Assembly: GCA_920105805.1 (NCBI GenBank)
Contig: CAKKTI010000153.1
Span: forward strand, 1 to 44,275
From: Condylostoma magnum
Taxonomy: Eukaryota > Ciliophora > Heterotrichea > Heterotrichida > Condylostomatidae
Direction: 5' to 3'
DNA length: 44,275 nt
The notes under the pieces are model-generated. The model searched no databases. It was not told where the DNA came from and saw nothing but the letters and a program-made list of their open reading frames with translations. A program made the translations under genes and the position numbers. Positions 34,441-44,275 of this stretch are shown here, one piece after another. Position 1 is the first letter of the stretch. Each line of letters begins with the position of its first letter.

Positions 34441-34914
34441 ATGGATTTGATAGAGACAGTCTCCGTGACTTTAAAGCAGCGTTCTTTGAAGCTAAGTGTA
34501 GTAGAGACTTGTTGTGCAGGTCGTCTTTCCACAGCCCTTTGTTCCTTTCCAGGAAGCTCTTAGTTTTACGACAGGGGTATAATTGCATACAGTTTGGCCT
34601 CTAAGCTTTAGATGCTGGGTATAGATGATACTTTATACGAGAGATATGGCCCGGTGAGTCAGGAGTTGTGCGAGTAAATGGCTAATAGAATAAGAACAAT
34701 GTGCAATGTTGATATAGGAGTAGCAGAGCTTGGAGTTGCTGGGCCGAATAAGCGAAGGACTGGTGAGCCAGTAGGACTTAGCTTTATTGCTATTTCTACT
34801 AATGATCATGTTATTTGCAATGAGTATAACTTTTAAGGAAATAGAGAGCAGATTTAAAAATAAACAGTGGAAGCTGCGTTGCGGGACATTTTAAGGGTCT
34901 GTAGTCCGTATTAA
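34441..34914 (+). CDS. cinA: CinA C-terminal-domain protein (PncC-like nicotinamide-nucleotide amidase)
   Basis: The 157-residue product matches the length and motif order of the CinA C-terminal domain: VVETCCAGRLSTAL (family ESxTGGxLxxxL), FPGSSQFYDRGIIAYSLASK (family PGSSxxFxGGxxAYSNxxK), LGIDDTLYERYGPVSQELCEQMA, GVAGPNKRRTGEPVG (family GIAGPxGGTxxKPVG) and FQGNREQIQKQTVEAAL (family FxGdRxxiR). In bacteria this domain deamidates nicotinamide mononucleotide in NAD salvage. Conserved Ser of GSS, Tyr and Lys are present; the second Gly-Gly motif is altered. Several Gln are TAA/TAG, so the gene is adapted to the host code. It looks richer in G+C than its surroundings. Stop TAA 34912-34914, five bases from the convergent stop. 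Confidence 0.88.
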
Positions 34915-34919
34915 AAGAG

Positions 34920-37235
34920 TTATATATTAGATAGGTTTAGAGATGGTATTACTGCTGGGCTGGTAGCACTTATACGGATCTTGTCTAAGATTTCATAGTA
35001 TTCTATTGAACCGTTGTTATTTATGTCAACTAGCATTGATAGGATCTGTATTTCTTCAGAGTTAAAGGGAACTCCTAGTCATAGGAGCATTTGCTTGAAT
35101 TCTTTAGGAGTTAAAGAACGGTCGTTGTTTTTATCCATCATGTCAAAAAGCTCCAACACTGTTATTTACTTTTATATAAGTGTTTCTCTTATTTTTCCCC
35201 AGTATTCATGATATTTGTCCTCGCATTCCTAGCGCTGGTCTTCTGAATCAAATTTCGGAAGAGATGAGGTAACTCTTAGGGAATTTTTAGGCTTTTTTGG
35301 CCTGTGCTTTCGAAGAGCTTGCTTATAAAAGCTATCTAATTAGTCTTATGTGTATTTTATTCCTGATAAGGACTGGTCTCCTCTTAGAAGCTTTGTAACT
35401 ATAGTTGTATAAGTAGGATCTCCCATTTATTTTGCAATTTCTAAAGGAGTTGAGCCAATACTGGTCTGTAGAGTAACATCCGCACCCATTTTTACTAGTA
35501 TTCGTATGCAGTTTAATTACCGGGCTTCTACTGCTGCATGTAAGGGAGTGATTTTCTTTTAAAAGGTAGCCTCATTTAGTGTATACTCTTCATTTGCTAT
35601 TAGTTCTTATATGTATTCAATATTTCCAAGCCTAGCATAATCCCATATAGTAAGAAAAGCATGCTTACATGAACCTGAAATATCTAAATCCTTGGGCTAT
35701 CTAACCCTTATATCTTGTTCATTTCTTAGTATATTTCTATCCGAATCTAGTCTTACTAATAGTTTGATTAGGTCAGTATTGCCTTAAATCGCTGCCAGAT
35801 GTAAAGCATTTTGTAATTTATCGTTCTTGTCATATATATTACAGCCATTATCTATCAAAAACCGTGCCATTTAGTTGTTCTTCTATTTAACTGCTAGGAG
35901 AAACGGAGTATATCGAGATCTGCATTATTATCCCAATATGAATTTAATAGAGTTCACTTATAAACCAACTGCAGATGGCGGGAGATCATTTTACTACAAA
36001 GCAACTTCCCTGTATTGCAATCCATTAAAAATATATTTGCAAGTTTCAAATTTTCCATAAGCTGCACAGATATGCAATAAATTTCAGCCTTGGCGAGTTA
36101 TCTAATCCATTGCTTACCAAGATTAAACAACTCAGGGACGGGATAAAGACTTGAATCAATCATTGCCTGGCTTATCTTTACCCTCTAGTATATAGCATAA
36201 GAACGTTTACTATCCCATTTTAGTGCAAATATGCAGAGGATTTCAACCAAATTTGTTTGATTGAGTAATACTAGCCTTGCGGTCTAATAATATTTTTAAA
36301 GCATCAAAATTTTTCAGTTTTACAGCAACACTGTATAAAATTTACTTTATAAATGTGTCTTTTTAGTGGCCGTGGGTAAATTAATGAATATATTCTTCTG
36401 CCATCAGTCTTAGATCTCTTATATCTATTTTAGGTCTGAGTAAAGGTTACAGTTTTGTCTTTGATTTTGGGAATGGGGATGCATCTTGAAATTTAGTAAA
36501 TTTTAACTTTGATAATAGTAAATTGCTTATGTTTTTTGCCATTGATAAATCAACAGATCTTTATCCCATATTGTCTTCTATTTTAAGATCTGCTCCGTTG
36601 TCAATTAAACTTTTTACTATTATTATTTTATTGGAAATCACAGCAAAATGTAAAGCGGTACGGCCTTGATTGTCCTGTATGTTAATAGCTTCTTCTAGTT
36701 TTACTTAATTAAATATCTCACCTTATATACCTCCAAAGTCCATTCTTTCAAGATGCTGTTTTAGATATTTGTCGAATGTATTGAAATTCAATTCAAATAT
36801 TAAGTCTAATTGTAAGTCAATTTCCTTATCAGTATTTTCCTATTTTTCTAAGTTTTCAAATTTGTTTAATTATCTAAATTTTACTAATCTTGCTATTGTA
36901 AATTAATTTGTTTACTCTCCAATATACAACATCATTCGAGGCATTCATCCTTAGTGTAATAAAATGTAGTCTATTATATCTCTACTATCTTATAATGGTG
37001 AATAGTGAAGAGCTGTCCTACCAAATTTGTCTTAAATGAAAATATTACAACCAGCTAAAATAAGCATTTCAACAATTTCTTTATTCTGAAAGCTAGCTGC
37101 ATAATGCAACGGGGTTCTGCCATGCTAATCTTTAGCATTTGCAAACCCAATTCTTTCAATATCAAATCTAGAGTTATCTAAATGTGCTTCAACAAATCTG
37201 ACATTCTGTTATATAACTGCATGAAAAATAGACAT
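34920..37235 (-). CDS. Ankyrin-repeat protein with C-terminal EF-hand pair
   Basis: The 771-residue protein has many ankyrin repeats in two or three blocks (for example HGRTPLHYAASFQNKEIVEM, GRTALHFAVISNK, NALHLAAIQGNTDLIKLL, TPLHAAVEARQLNCIRIL) and then two EF-hand-like loops near the C-terminus: DKNNDRSLTPKEF and DINNNGSIEYYE. This suggests a Ca2+-responsive scaffold. The start at 37235 has MSIFHAVIQQN, a typical first ankyrin helix. The cNMP-binding gene just upstream is in the same frame, separated only by two in-frame TAA codons, so a single larger protein is possible. Stop TAA 34922-34920, five bases from the CinA stop on the other strand. Confidence 0.85.
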
Positions 37236-37250
37236 TGATTAAATCGACTT

Positions 37251-39131
37251 TTAAATTCTTCCCTTTCTAAGTAAATTTCTTGAAGCAAATATTCTTCTTT
37301 ATATTTTATGGTTGTATAATTATTAAAGATTCATTGTTCTTCTTTTTTAATTTTATCTTATTCTGGATTTTTGTAATATAGATTCTATATCAAAACTTCT
37401 ATTTCTATAAGCAGCAGATTTCTTTTCTAGAGAATTTTATGGGGACTCCTAAACCTATGATAAATTTTGAATTCTCTCTTATAATTTTTCTTAGATTATT
37501 TAATATCTTGCTTATTTGAGTACTTATTTCTTTTTATTCTACTGTAATTCATCCATCAAATGATCTAACATCCTTTTGGGTTTTAATTTGCTATTCAATG
37601 GCTTTCTAAGGACATTCATTTATTTTAGTTTAGGCAACATTTGACTCATGGAATGTTTGTTGTTCATAAAATCAGAAATTAATTAGCTTTTAGATTCCAA
37701 TGTTGGCATTCCTTCTAATTGCAACTTAGGACTTACATTATAAGAAGATTAATATTCCATTTTACACTAAAAATTACTATTACTAATGTTAATTCTGTTC
37801 GGTGTCTGCATATCACTTGCATCTCACAGGCTTTTATAGACTATAAAAGAATTCAGAGAAAAAATTGAAATTGCCTTTTTATCTTTCTTGAAATCATTTC
37901 TGGTTTTAATTAAATCAGCTGGGCTATTAATACTCTCAAGTTTTGGGGTTTATCTGAGTTTTAGCTTGTTTCTAAGACGTTTATAGTACTTTTGTGCATA
38001 AGGAGATTAGCTATGATTATTACTTTGATTAGAGCTTTAATCAGTATCCCGCCTATTAAAAAAGTGAGTCAATGGCCTTGGATTTTCACCGATAGTAGAT
38101 TTACTACGCTCATCGAACTATTTAATCGGTATATGCTTTTTAAGTATGTTTTTGTATATTCCAGCCTTATGTTCTTCTAGCTGCTGTGCAAATTCCAGGC
38201 GTTTTTCGATATCTTTCTATTTAGTATATAAATTGCTGGTAATAATTTTTTAAGTTTCTTGATTATAAATTCTATCTAAAAAGTCTTACTTAGAAATAAC
38301 ATATAGAATACTGTCATTTTCTACACAGGTGCATTGGAAAGATCTTGGCTAATTTTCTAAAATTTCTTGAAAACCAAAACATTCTCCTTATCCTAATTTT
38401 TAAATTTATGCCTTGTATCTGTGACTCTTTTTGAGTAAATTAGTCCTTTTATTCTTTTTAATCAAACTTAATACTATTGTTTTGCTAATATTAAATTCTC
38501 CTTATTTTACAATATATATATAGCTGGATTAGTCATTTTCCCTATACACAACTTAGTTTTTATTATAATTTTAAGTTTTAAAGTAATATATGATTTTACT
38601 CAAAGCTCCAAAAGTTCATCTCTTGAATAAAGGGAGTTATCGTAAGAATTCAACAAATTATCTCGATTATTCTCTCATAGCGTTTGCAAGTATTTTATTA
38701 AAACTTGATTTTTATAAAACAGCAAAATGTGTGTCTTCTTTGCATACAATTGTAGCTGCTCTAGGAGAGTTGTTATATAAGGCTAATTCTCCAAATGCTT
38801 TGCCATCAGAAAACTCAACTACCTCTACCAGTTCCTATGTTTCTCTACTCTTGTTTACAAGCACACCTACCTTTCCCTAAAGGATTATATAAAATTTATC
38901 ACCTTTATCTCCTATATGAAAAACATACTAACCTTTTCTAATGAATTCATGTGTCATTTGTTTACAGCAGGATTAATATGCTTATTCCGACTTTTCCTTT
39001 CTTAGATTTCTGAAAAATTCTATTTTTGAAGCAAAAGTCATAAGTAATGTAGTTTAGAAGTGAGAGCGGCTTAGGGCTGGTGTTCTTAGTATTTAAATTA
39101 CTTTATCAATTGAGTTACTTTAGGTAGACAT
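37251..39131 (-). CDS. Protein with two cyclic-nucleotide-binding domains
   Basis: The 626-residue protein has two tandem CNB domains in its first ~300 residues. The first (~55-170) has a textbook phosphate-binding cassette, FGELALYNNSPRAATI, as in PKA regulatory subunits and PKG, so cAMP or cGMP binding is likely. The second (~190-300) has a divergent cassette, FGFQEILENQPRSFQC. No inhibitor sequence or kinase domain is evident; the C-terminal half is basic and Ser/Gln-rich. Stop taken at TAA 37253-37251, with another in-frame TAA 12 bases on and then the ATG of the ankyrin/EF-hand gene in the same frame. If both TAA are read as Gln, the product would be a 1,403-residue CNB-ankyrin-EF-hand protein. 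Confidence 0.85.
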
Positions 39132-39373
39132 TTTGGTTATTTTCTTTAATAGATGTAGGTTAGTATCAGAAAAATTATATTGCTCTTTACTTATGAAAGT
39201 AAAATTAAAAAAAAATTAGGAATATAGTTAGCAGCATAGAAATCTTCAAGTTTTTGCATACCTGTAAGAACATTAATCTCATTGCAGGTATAATAACTTA
39301 ACTATTCATTTGTTTTGAACTAAAACTTTGAAATGTTTATATATATTCTAGAGTCAAAAATAACCAATAATAA
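39132..39373. promoter_or_regulatory. Divergent promoter region
   Basis: 242 AT-rich bases between the divergent starts of the cNMP-binding gene and the ankyrin-pseudokinase gene. No motif identified. Confidence 0.4.
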
Positions 39374-41002
39374 ATGGGAAACAATCAGATGCCCCAGTAT
39401 CCTTTGCATGATATTATATAAGAAGGTACAATATAATAGCTGTTTTAGTAGCTTTAGGTTACGCAAGTTAATTCTTTAAATCTATACGGAGAGTCCGCCT
39501 TGAGACTAGCTTATTTTAAAGGAAATTTAGACCAAATAGTAATTCTGGAGTAGAGTGGAGGCTAAATCATTCCGAAACTATCAAATGAAGAGACAACGCT
39601 GCATTTATCAGTCCGACTTGAGTACTTTAACCTAGCTGTATATGTGCTTCAGGAAAACAAGAATAATAGAAGCTTTATCAATGCGAGGGACAAGTTCGGA
39701 TTAACTGCTCTCCATATGGCAGTTGCAAAACAGGATATTTAGATGATTAAACTCTTACTTAGATACAAAGCAAGTATAAGAATAAGGGATAACCAGAATA
39801 ATACTGTCAGATCTATGGTAAACAAGCTTAGATCACCAGGACATATGGAAATAAAATAATTGATTTCAAAATATTATACAGACAGAGTAGCTAAGAAGGA
39901 GTCCAGAAATTTACAGCAGAAATCTCCCAAGAAGTCATTAACCGATTCAAAGATATTAAAATTAAAGAGTATTACTGAAGATAACAAGTAAGATTGAATT
40001 TAAGAAGAATGCTCATAAAATTAGAAGGTTGATCCTTAAAGATTGGAAGAATTTAACAAAATATATGAGATAGTTTAACAAAATCTAAGAAAGTAAAAGG
40101 AGAGCTAAAATCAAATGTTACAATAAATTGAAAGCAAATTCATGTAAGAAGGCAATGATGAATAACCGCCAAATATAGATCCAATCTTTTAGAATTTAAA
40201 TCTTATCGAATAGTCTGAAATAAATTTATCTCAGACAATTAATGACAGCTAAAAGTGCACTGTTTACAAAGGAATATGAAGAAATTAAACAGTAGCTGTG
40301 AAATAATTTAATTGTAGCTTCATCAATCAAAGGTAATAATTTGAGTTATTGCTGAATAATCTATAGATAATAGTCCAAAACAGTCATAGTAATCTGATTA
40401 CCTTTATGGGTGTTAGTTTAAAAGATGATTATCTCCAAATTATAACAGAGTACTTTGAAGATTCATCTGTATTTGATTTGATTTTCATTAATAAATAGAA
40501 TATAAGTCTTTTTGACAAGGTAGATATAGCTAATGATGTTTGTAATGCTCTAGTTTTTCTGCATTCGAATAACCCAGAAATCGTTCATCAAAATGTTTAA
40601 ATAGAAAATATATTTGTAGGCGATAGACTTAAAGCTAAGCTAGGAGACCTGAAGTTATCTTAATGGAATGATAGGGATTAAAAGAATCAAGTACAAAAAG
40701 AAAGATTTATGGCTCCAGAGTAAGTATTATCTGATGGAACCGAACCAATCACAGCTAAAGCTGATATTTGGTAATTTGGATGCTTCTTAATTGAATTATT
40801 CTCGGAACAAAAGGTTTGAAATAATCTACTGAAGTAGAATACTTTATAAAATCTTATAAGAAATAAAACACCAATACCAGTTCCTAAAATTATTCCAATC
40901 TGTGTTTAAAAGATCATTAGTAGATGCTGTAACTATAATCAGGAAGATAGAATTGGTTCAGTAGATCTTAAAGACATGATAGATTCTTTGAAGAAAGATT
41001 AG
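39374..41002 (+). CDS. Ankyrin-repeat pseudokinase, ILK-like architecture, predicted N-myristoylated
   Basis: 542 residues beginning MGNNQMPQYP, a possible N-myristoylation site. Ankyrin repeats cover about residues 25-155 (GESALRLAYFKGN, ETTLHLSVRLEY, GLTALHMAVAKQD), followed by a charged helical linker and a TKL-type kinase fold at ~290-540. The fold keeps the beta3 Lys (QTVAVKQF) and MAPE, but the catalytic loop reads HQNVQIEN instead of HRDxKxxN and DFG is replaced by GDL; no Gly-rich loop is evident. It should therefore be catalytically dead and act as a scaffold. Ankyrin repeats plus a pseudokinase recall integrin-linked kinase; homology beyond layout is not shown. Ends in TAG TAA. Confidence 0.85.
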
Positions 41003-41233
41003 TAATTGCTTTCTTGATTTAAATAATAATTGTTTATTTAAAAATATGAGAAACTAAAGCTTGCTAGATTTCAATTTCCCGTTTAAATTGCTAAAAATAT
41101 CTTTAAAATTTATAATTACCATAGCTTATAATATACGAGAAAGCGAAGCATTTATTAGAGCATATATCTTATCATCTTGCTATTTACATCATAATAACTT
41201 TTTCCAATCCATAGTTTATTTAAAATATATAAA

Positions 41234-42184
41234 ATGACTAATAAATTAACACAAGAAAATCTTCCAGAATTTACCTTTACTGCTTTTAATAGAATTTTAA
41301 ATGATAATAAAGTATCTCCTTATGATTCTGATTAAAATTACTAACTTTCTTCTGCAGATCTTTATGGATAATCTTTAGAATACTCAGAAAGCGGCTAATC
41401 TGTATAATCAAGTCTTATTTTAAAAAACTCATCTGAAATAAAGATATCAATATGAAAAGACTTAACAGTGCGTAAGGATTTATAACAATCAATAAGTTCC
41501 ATTGAATAATAAAATAATCCAATTGGTACAAAAAACAAAGACAGCTCAAATCTTCTTTCCATCAATAAAAAATCACCTAAGCTGACTGATGATTATTTCA
41601 ATTAGGAAAACTCATAGGGAACTATTTCTTTTATTTCTGAAGATGATTAAAATTCAGTAAGCTTAGAAAGTTTTATACACTAAGAATAAGTGTAAAATGG
41701 AAAATTTAAGGAAAGTAGAACAGAATTTAATAACGAGTAAAGTGTATTCGCATATCTTTCTAATAATCAAAGCATATGCCCTTTAGATAGTATTTAAATA
41801 AAGTCAAGCAGGAAGGATTACACAGGTGGATAAGCAGAAAAACATACCTAATTGTTACTAGATAATACAGAAAAAGGAAAACTTTATAAAATCGAATCAT
41901 CTTCAAGCTCTCTTTCATCATCTTTTACGAGCGGATTGTAATCCTGTAAGGCTTACTGTACAGATTGTTAATTATCAGTAAACACTATCGTAAGCATAGA
42001 AATGAAGTCTATAGGATTTATAAAAACAATATAATTTGTTTTAGAGGCTTTTAAATGTTGCGGAACTCCAAAATAAGCTAATAAATATCAAGAAATAATA
42101 CACTAGTGCTCTTAATGCAAGAAGATATTAGCTAAGGTTACACCAAGTTTCAATCAATGTAGATAATTATTAAGTATTCCTTAA
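41234..42184 (+). CDS. LITAF-domain protein
   Basis: About 316 residues: a long Ser/Gln/Asn-rich region (1 to ~230), then a LITAF-like zinc domain (~237-300). The pattern is CTDCQLSVNTIV, an amphipathic or hydrophobic middle (GFIKTIQFVLEAFKCCG) and HQCSQCKKILAK, matching the family's CxxC ... (H)xCxxC arrangement that binds Zn2+ and inserts into endosomal or lysosomal membranes. TAA at 42164 or 42182 is the likely stop; no TGA occurs in frame before 42477, and translating that far gives only AT-rich, low-quality sequence. This is good evidence that TAA terminates here. Confidence 0.75.
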
Positions 42185-42474
42185 AGTATGATTAAACTTT
42201 TGATGTATTTAATAACTAGTATAGTTTTAATAATTTATTATAAAATTGCCTTATTGATTTATATCTTAAAATATAAGACTAATAGTTGTATAGTGTTTAA
42301 AGATTAGGTATAAATACTAAATCAGGTTTATCACAATTTAGTATTAATTATTATATACTAATATAAACTATTGTTTAGTGTATTAGTTGTAAAATATTTA
42401 TCATAATGCAATAAATAGAAATAAATTTAAAAACATTTACTAAATAAAAGAACTATTAATAGCTTATTCATAAA

Positions 42475-42852
42475 ATGAGTAATAGTATTATAGTTTGTAG
42501 TGATTGTATCGTTTTCACAATAGGAGTGATTTATAGATAAGTTGTAGAAAAATACTTATAAATAGTCGATAAATCTATTATAAGAATACTTTGAGATAAT
42601 TAAGCTTTAATAAATTACAAGATTATTCTCGAAAATGACAAATTTTCAAGTAATATGCTTATCAAAGTTGCAAGAGCCTTGCTCGGAAATAAACTATATA
42701 TGAAAGTAATCTGAAATTTAAGATAATAAATGAATTAGGATATGCCTTTTGGAATTAAACTTTCGCATACCCTAGCAGGAAAGCTAGATGGGATAAAATT
42801 CATACATTTCATTACCTGTCCAAAATCCCTCTTTTTTCTTATAAAACTTTAA
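42475..42852 (+). CDS. Possible small protein, unknown
   Basis: A 125-codon frame (MSNSIIVCSDCIVF to SLFFLIKL) that looks coding in its C-terminal half (MPFGIKLSHTLAGKLDGIK). It ends at TAA 42850-42852, four bases before the MFS start, with an in-frame TGA just beyond at 42862. No family recognised. It could also be the 5' leader of the MFS transcript read by chance. Confidence 0.42.
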
Positions 42853-42856
42853 AAAT

Positions 42857-44260
42857 ATGGATGAAGTTTCTAATTACTCTCAACTTCCCTAGTATTATAT
42901 AATTCACCGTATAAACTGGGGTAAATACCAAAACATAGTATTACTGGCTATTTTGCTGTTATTGGTTTCAGACGGATAGGAAATGACAATATTTTCCCTG
43001 ATTCCACCAATGATTTAAGAGGACTTCAACTCATCAGATTTAGAAATAGGTATTTTATCTGGTTCAATATTTCTAGGATGTGCAATTGGAAATCTAATTT
43101 CTATGTAATTTGGCGACTCTAAAGGCAGACTATTCATAATAAAACTAGGATTATGGGTATAAAATATATCTGGCATTCTATCTAGCTTTATGCCAGAAAT
43201 CTGAAGCTTTATTATCTGTAGGCTTGCAGTTGGAATTGGGATAGGAATTTTTATAACTGGAGCATTAACTTATCTAATGGAAATTAGCCCATCTAAATAT
43301 AGAGGTATTATTGTATTCTCTGCTCTTGGAGCTTACTAATTAGGTGCAGTATTTACAGCACTAGAAGCTTACTTAATTACGCCAGACCTTGATGGAGAAT
43401 CTAATTGGAGAGTACTTATCGGAATCCAGGTAATAAGTGGTTTTCTATCATTAATATTAGTCCATCTTTTCCTAATTGAATCATACACGTTTTATTTAAG
43501 AATTGGAAAATTTTAAGAGGCAATTGACTGCATAAATTACATCCATATACAGAATAAAGAAAATGTGCTTACTTAGCAAGAAGAATAAGTTTTAAGAGGA
43601 TGTAGTGCTATAAAATCTGTTACAGGAATTAAGCATATAAAAATCTTATACAAAAAGATCTTTTTATCCAGCAGTCTCTCCTTATTTCCCTTATTTATAT
43701 GCAGTCAAATCATATACTATTAAGCTTACTATATCACAGGAACTTAATTAGAATTTGACAATTAAGACAATTTACTCCTATTTTTAATCTGCTTTAATAT
43801 AGGTATATTAATCTTTAGATCATGCATTGCATTTTTATTAGATTACGGAAAATTTGGAAGAAATAGTATAGTTATATTTCTATCTATAATAGTACTTGCT
43901 GGAGCAATAGTATGTTTCTTTTTAGAGCACTCTACAGCTTAAGGAGTAGTATTAACTATAGTATGTGGTTTTGCAGGAAGTTTAAATGATTTGTCTTCAG
44001 TAATTTTAAGAGAACTATTCCCTTCTGAGTATAGAAATCTTGTATCAGCTGTAGGATTTACTCTAGCACGATTTGCTTTATTTTTCGCCCCTTATTTAAT
44101 AACGCTTGGAGAAGAGGTTGTTGATAATGGCAGTATATTGCAGATTATAATTTTATCTCTGGTTTCTTTAATATCAGGTATTTTCATTCCGTATGAAATG
44201 AAGAGACAAGAGCTAGATAGTTTGAAGCATTTCGATCTTTTGAAGAATCTTGATAATTAG
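42857..44260 (+). CDS. Major facilitator superfamily transporter (SV2/SLC22/sugar-porter-like)
   Basis: 467 residues with about twelve membrane helices in two halves separated by a cytosolic loop (residues ~205-260). Family marks include the acidic/basic loop after helix 2 (GDSKGRLFIIKLG), the helix-4 Arg (FIICRLAVGIGIG), PSKYRG before helix 5 and a repeat of that motif in the second half (FPSEYRN). These fit the SV2 and organic-cation/sugar porter branch; the substrate is unknown. It ends in tandem TAG TAA (44258-44263) after KNLDN. The preceding small frame stops four bases upstream. Only 15 bases of the window remain after the stop. Confidence 0.88.
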
Positions 44261-44275
44261 TAACACTTATCTAAA

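Noticed and set aside
34125-34604. A 159-codon plus-strand frame opposite the kinase
   Set aside because: It is antisense to the kinase Gly loop and leader and crosses the start of the CinA gene in another frame; it has no family features, while both true genes have clear motifs.
34441-34920. Minus-strand reading that appeared to extend the kinase upstream or to form another gene
   Set aside because: It is the antisense of the CinA gene. The CinA motifs on the plus strand are decisive.
3205-44260. Paramecium-like origin, suggested by 25-nt introns and TAA/TAG as Gln
   Set aside because: TGA is clearly Trp at invariant positions, which Paramecium does not do, and TAA/TAG also terminate genes here.
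3205-44260. Pseudogene interpretation of the many in-frame TAA, TAG and TGA
   Set aside because: They fall at Gln and Trp positions of conserved domains in every gene, with no frame disruption, so they are reassigned codons and not decay.
44255-44275. Telomere or chromosome end at the right edge
   Set aside because: No telomere-like repeat units are present in the last bases or at the left edge.

Overview
This is nuclear DNA of a ciliate. The evidence is the genetic code. Long, recognisable proteins read straight through TAA and TAG (as Gln) and through TGA (as Trp; for example in GHWNGD of a WD40 protein, in the first MORN repeat, and in the DIWALG motif of a kinase). Yet each of the three codons also lies where a conserved protein ends, often a few bases from the next gene. 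TAA, TAG and TGA therefore look like both sense and stop codons, as described for Condylostoma (NCBI code 28). A karyorelict-type code with TGA as the only stop fits less well, because it would run many genes into their neighbours. Introns, where found, are exactly 25 nt. Both features break standard gene finders, so all calls were made by reading with Gln/Trp reassignment. The DNA is AT-rich and very gene-dense: 26 gene calls in 44 kb, some genes separated by 4-25 bases and some convergent pairs touching or overlapping at their stops.

Layout. 1-974 (-): N-terminus of a multi-pass TmcB/TmcC-like membrane protein that runs off the left edge. 1545-2666 (+): PX-domain sorting nexin. 3205-6466 (+): two tandem WD40 paralogues. 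6580-6883 (+): small gene with one 25-nt intron. 6897-16547 (-): two tail-anchored coiled-coil proteins flanking a small membrane protein, then a 2,139-residue cell-surface protein (signal peptide, six ~130-aa repeats, Cys-rich region, 6-7 TM, cytosolic tail). 16684-19030 (+): MORN protein and ankyrin protein with two 25-nt introns. 19157-21178 (+): coiled-coil protein. 21498-30441 (+): two ~1,370-aa TmcB/TmcC-like proteins with a small gene on the opposite strand between them. 30431-34415 (-): voltage-gated K+ channel with a cyclic-nucleotide-binding fold, acylated kelch protein and CAMK-like kinase. 34441-34914 (+): CinA/PncC-like amidase domain, a bacterial-type gene. 34920-39131 (-): ankyrin/EF-hand protein and a two-domain cNMP-binding protein. 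39374-44260 (+): ankyrin-pseudokinase, LITAF-domain protein, small ORF and an MFS transporter.

From 30 kb rightward the genes share a theme of membrane and second-messenger signalling (K+ channel, Ca2+ EF-hands, cNMP binding, kinases, N-acylated scaffolds, LITAF, transporter). Functional linkage is inference only; ciliate gene order rarely reflects operons. No mobile elements, tRNAs, rRNAs, CRISPR arrays, telomeric repeats or viral fossils were recognised.
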